A stretch of 64,000 nt of DNA, taken from assembly GCF_040730185.1 (NCBI RefSeq), contig NZ_CP160402.1, forward strand, positions 2,666,001 to 2,730,000, in the 5' to 3' direction. Of this stretch, positions 61,791 to 64,000 are shown piece by piece. The stretch is from Streptomyces sp. Je 1-332. Lineage in GTDB: Bacteria > Actinomycetota > Actinomycetes > Streptomycetales > Streptomycetaceae. Under the pieces are notes generated by a model. It worked only from the letters and a program-made list of their open reading frames with translations. It ran no database searches and was not told the origin of the DNA. Position 1 is the first letter of the stretch. Each line of letters begins with the position of its first letter. A program made the position numbers and the translations under genes.

Positions 61791-62999
61791 ATCGGACACG
61801 CAGACACCCTGATAGCCATGGGCGGCGCCTTTCTCGCCGCCGCCGTGCTCGCCCGTCTGGGCGGCCGCATCGGACTCCCCACCATTCCGCTCTTCATCCT
61901 GGCCGGGATCCTCCTCGGCCCGCACACTCCCGGCGTGGTCCTGCTCTCCGACCCCCACGACCTGGAGATGCTCTCGGCGCTCGGCCTGGTACTGCTGCTC
62001 TTCTACCTGGGCCTCGAGTTCCACATGGACGACCTCAAGACGGGCGGCCGCAAGATGGCCCTCGCCGGAGGGACGTATCTCGCGCTGAACGTCGGCGCGG
62101 GCCTCGGCTTCGGATTCGCCCTCGGCTGGGGCACCTCCGAGGCTCTGGTCCTCGCCGGGGTGCTCGGCATCTCGTCGTCGGCGATCGTCACCAAGGTGCT
62201 CGTCGACACCGGACGGCTCGGCAATCCGGAGACGAAGCCGATCCTCGGCATCATCGTCGTCGAGGACATCTTCCTGGCGCTCTACCTGGCGGCCCTTCAG
62301 CCCGTCCTGTCCGGCGCCGACAGTCTCGCCGCGGCCGTGATGGACGGCGGCAAGGCGTTCGGCTTCCTGCTCCTTCTCGCCCTCGTGGCGCGCTTCGGCA
62401 CGAAGGTGGTCGGGCGGCTCATGGACACCCGGGACGACGAGCTGCTCGTCATCTCCTTCCTCGGCGCCGCGGTCTTCGTCGCCGGGGTCTCGGAGTGGTT
62501 CGGGGTCGCGGACGCGATCGGCGCGTTCATGGTCGGTCTGATGGTGGGCAGTACGGCGTCCGGCGAGCGCGTCCGCAAGCTGGTGCACCCCTTGCGGGAC
62601 GCCTTCGGGGCGATCTTCTTCTTCGCGTTCGGGCTCTCGATCGACCCCGGCGACCTGCCCGTGGTGCTCTGGCCCGTGCTCGCCGCCGTGGCGCTGACGC
62701 TGCTCATGAACGTCCTCGCGGGACTCGGTGCGGCGCGCATCTACGGCTTCGGGTCAGGGCCCGCGGCGAACATCTCCACCACCCTGCTAGCCCGCGGTGA
62801 GTTCGCCCTGATCCTGGCGACCATGGCGGCCACCGCGGGCCTGGACGAGCGGCTCTCGCCGTTCATCGCGGGGTACGTGCTGCTGCTCGCGGTGCTGGGG
62901 CCGCTGGCGGCGGGACGCGCACAGTGGCTGGCCCGGATCCTGCCGGGCGGGCGCGATCCCGTACGGGAGTCGGAGCCCGAGCTGTCAGGCGCCCGCTGA
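61791..62999 (+). CDS. Cation:proton antiporter (CPA2/KefB type)
   Basis: About 400 residues with twelve or so membrane helices, starting near IGHADTLIAMGGAFLAAAVL. Motifs of the family include LPTIPLFILAGILLGPHTPG and the core LGISSSAIVTKVL. It exchanges Na+ or K+ for H+. The start is uncertain. The best ribosome site (AGGAGGA, 61776-61782) precedes ATC at 61791, 9 nt away; GTG at 61755 has no site and would put two rare AGG codons in the gene, and ATG at 61818 is 35 nt beyond the site. ATC is therefore used here as the likely start. There is no TrkA-N domain attached. The end overlaps the phosphatase gene by 15 bp. Confidence 0.85.
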   Translation: MGHADTLIAMGGAFLAAAVLARLGGRIGLPTIPLFILAGILLGPHTPGVVLLSDPHDLEMLSALGLVLLLFYLGLEFHMDDLKTGGRKMALAGGTYLALNVGAGLGFGFALGWGTSEALVLAGVLGISSSAIVTKVLVDTGRLGNPETKPILGIIVVEDIFLALYLAALQPVLSGADSLAAAVMDGGKAFGFLLLLALVARFGTKVVGRLMDTRDDELLVISFLGAAVFVAGVSEWFGVADAIGAFMVGLMVGSTASGERVRKLVHPLRDAFGAIFFFAFGLSIDPGDLPVVLWPVLAAVALTLLMNVLAGLGAARIYGFGSGPAANISTTLLARGEFALILATMAATAGLDERLSPFIAGYVLLLAVLGPLAAGRAQWLARILPGGRDPVRESEPELSGAR

Positions 63000-64000
63000 C
63001 GGCTCCCGGCAGATCAGGAGCAGCGCCCGGTCGTCGTTGACGTCCTTCGCGACCGCCTCGATCAGATGCCACGCGGCGCCGTGGAAGCCGCCCGCCACAT
63101 AGCGGTCGGCTTCTCCGGTGAGGCGGTCGATGCCCTCGCTGATGTCGCGGTCGGAGGTCTCGACGAGGCCGTCCGTGAACAGCATCAGGACGTCGCCGGG
63201 GCGCAGGGAGCCCTTCACCGGGTCGAACTGCGCCCCGTCGTACACCCCGAGGAGCGGCCCCTCGGCGGCCATCTGCTCCCAGCGGCCGTTGCCCGCGCTG
63301 AGCTGGAGGCCCGGCGGGTGGCCCGCGGTGAAGAGTTCGTAGTCGCCGCTCTCCAGGTCCAGGACCAGGTGGATGGAGGTCGCGAAACCCTCGTCCCAGT
63401 CCTGGCGCAGGAGGTAGCCGTTGGCGGCGGTCAGGAACGCGTGCGGCGGGAGCGAGCCGAGCAGGCCGCCGAAGGCTCCCGACAGGAGCAGGGCACGGGA
63501 GCCCGCGTCCATGCCCTTGCCGGAGACGTCCGTGAGGACGACCTCCAGGGTGCGGCCGCCGTTCGTGCGGGCCGCGACCACGAAGTCGCCGGAGAAGGAC
63601 TGACCGCCCGCGGGCCGCAGGGCCATCTCGCGGTGCCAGCCGCGGGGCAGCTTCGGCAGTTTGCTCTGTACGCGGATCCGTTCACGCAGGTCGAACAGCA
63701 TCGTTCCGCCGCCGCGCCACGGCACGCCGACCCGGCTGCGGAACTGCGCGATGATCAGCCCGAAGAATCCGCAGGCCGCGACCACCAGGACCACTCCGGG
63801 CGTGACCCGGGACGGCCCTTCCGTGTACGGGCCCAGCTGGATGGACTCCACGATGAGCGCGGCGGCGGCCGTCGCGTACAGGCCGAGCAGGCTGGAGGGC
63901 CGGAGCAGCAGACCGCCCGCCACGATGGGCAGGACGAGGGCTGAGGGCGCGAACCAGACGTTGTTGACGATGGTGAAGAACGTGATCACCGGGATCGTGA
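62985..64000 (-). CDS. Membrane-anchored SpoIIE/PP2C-type serine phosphatase (5' partial)
   Basis: The frame is open at the right edge, so the N-terminus may be missing. Three or four membrane helices (SALVLPIVAGGLLLRPSSLL; VVLVVAACGFFGLIIAQF) are followed by a PP2C-like phosphatase domain: SGDFVVAARTNGG, LTDVSGKGMDAGSRA (the metal-binding Asp and Gly-Met), TAGHPPGLQLS, VLMLFTDGLVE. In Streptomyces such proteins often act on anti-anti-sigma factors in stress or development. No kinase or sigma-antagonist gene is seen within the window. Overlaps the antiporter end by 15 bp. Confidence 0.85.
   Translation of the reverse strand, partial: TIPVITFFTIVNNVWFAPSALVLPIVAGGLLLRPSSLLGLYATAAAALIVESIQLGPYTEGPSRVTPGVVLVVAACGFFGLIIAQFRSRVGVPWRGGGTMLFDLRERIRVQSKLPKLPRGWHREMALRPAGGQSFSGDFVVAARTNGGRTLEVVLTDVSGKGMDAGSRALLLSGAFGGLLGSLPPHAFLTAANGYLLRQDWDEGFATSIHLVLDLESGDYELFTAGHPPGLQLSAGNGRWEQMAAEGPLLGVYDGAQFDPVKGSLRPGDVLMLFTDGLVETSDRDISEGIDRLTGEADRYVAGGFHGAAWHLIEAVAKDVNDDRALLLICREPSAGA

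Noticed and set aside
59786..62800. A 1004-codon plus-strand open frame
   Set aside because: It overlaps the ABC permease and ATPase on the other strand and the antiporter in another frame; no family signature.

Overview
This window is a stretch of core chromosome from a high-GC Gram-positive of the genus Streptomyces or a very close relative. The evidence is the very high GC with strong third-position bias, frequent GTG starts, tRNA genes mostly without encoded CCA, and a gene order that matches the conserved Streptomyces block rsfS-nadD / proA-proB / obg-rpmA-rplU / rne / rodA-pbp2-mreD-mreC-mreB / ndk-folC-valS / clpX-clpP2-clpP1-tig. Species cannot be fixed from the sequence alone. Nearly all long open frames opposite the genes listed here are GC-driven shadows.

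Layout. (1) 1-6 kb: 3' part of a NuoF-like iron-sulfur protein with a fused ferredoxin, a GT87-type membrane glycosyltransferase, two tiny zinc-ribbon proteins, and a DHA2 MFS exporter divergent from an XRE/MmyB-type regulator. Two identical tRNA-Ala(GGC) genes bracket this block. (2) 6-10 kb: histidine phosphatase, rsfS, a divergent LytR/CpsA/Psr-like protein and nadD in one tight leftward cluster, then two small membrane proteins. (3) 10.4-16.6 kb: M48 metalloprotease, two membrane proteins sharing a short N-terminal motif, proA, a small unknown and proB. (4) 16.8-22.8 kb: CDP-glycerol glycerophosphotransferase-like protein, obg, rpmA, rplU, secreted phospholipase D-like protein. (5) 22.9-33.1 kb: RNase E/G with very large disordered tails, two radical-SAM-linked proteins (TIGR03936 and TIGR03960 families) separated by a Trp-rich repeat membrane protein and a GNAT enzyme, then a CYTH-CHAD protein. 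(6) 33.2-39.5 kb: cell-wall elongation operon rodA, pbp2, mreD, mreC, mreB with a candidate sigma-E-type promoter. (7) 39.8-48.1 kb: ndk, a DUF4233 membrane protein, folC, a broken mreB paralogue behind two DosR/DevR-like boxes, an orphan histidine kinase, a membrane protein and valS. (8) 48.2-55 kb: tandem paralogous membrane-anchored proteins with PYGQQP-rich tails, then clpX, clpP2, clpP1, tig. (9) 55-64 kb: tRNA-Pro and tRNA-Gly, small membrane protein, a gene-poor AT-richer stretch, acyltransferase, HD hydrolase, a large nested palindrome, an FtsX-type ABC transporter pair, a cation:proton antiporter and the 3' part of a SpoIIE/PP2C-type phosphatase.

The genes cover housekeeping themes: ribosome maturation and silencing (rsfS, obg, rplU, rpmA), RNA decay (rne), proline synthesis (proA, proB), lateral wall and spore-wall morphogenesis (mre, pbp2, rodA), protein quality control (tig, clpP1P2, clpX) and translation (valS, tRNAs).

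The parts most worth a second look are: the truncated and frame-shifted mreB paralogue with paired DevR-like boxes upstream; the rne/radical-SAM neighbourhood with its Trp-rich repeat protein; the tandem PYGQQP proteins with duplicated leader sequences; the shared SVVFDExFVxAA motif of two neighbouring membrane proteins; a dispersed repeat present four times and a 176-bp nested palindrome; and two genes whose best ribosome-binding sites point to non-canonical CTG and ATC starts.
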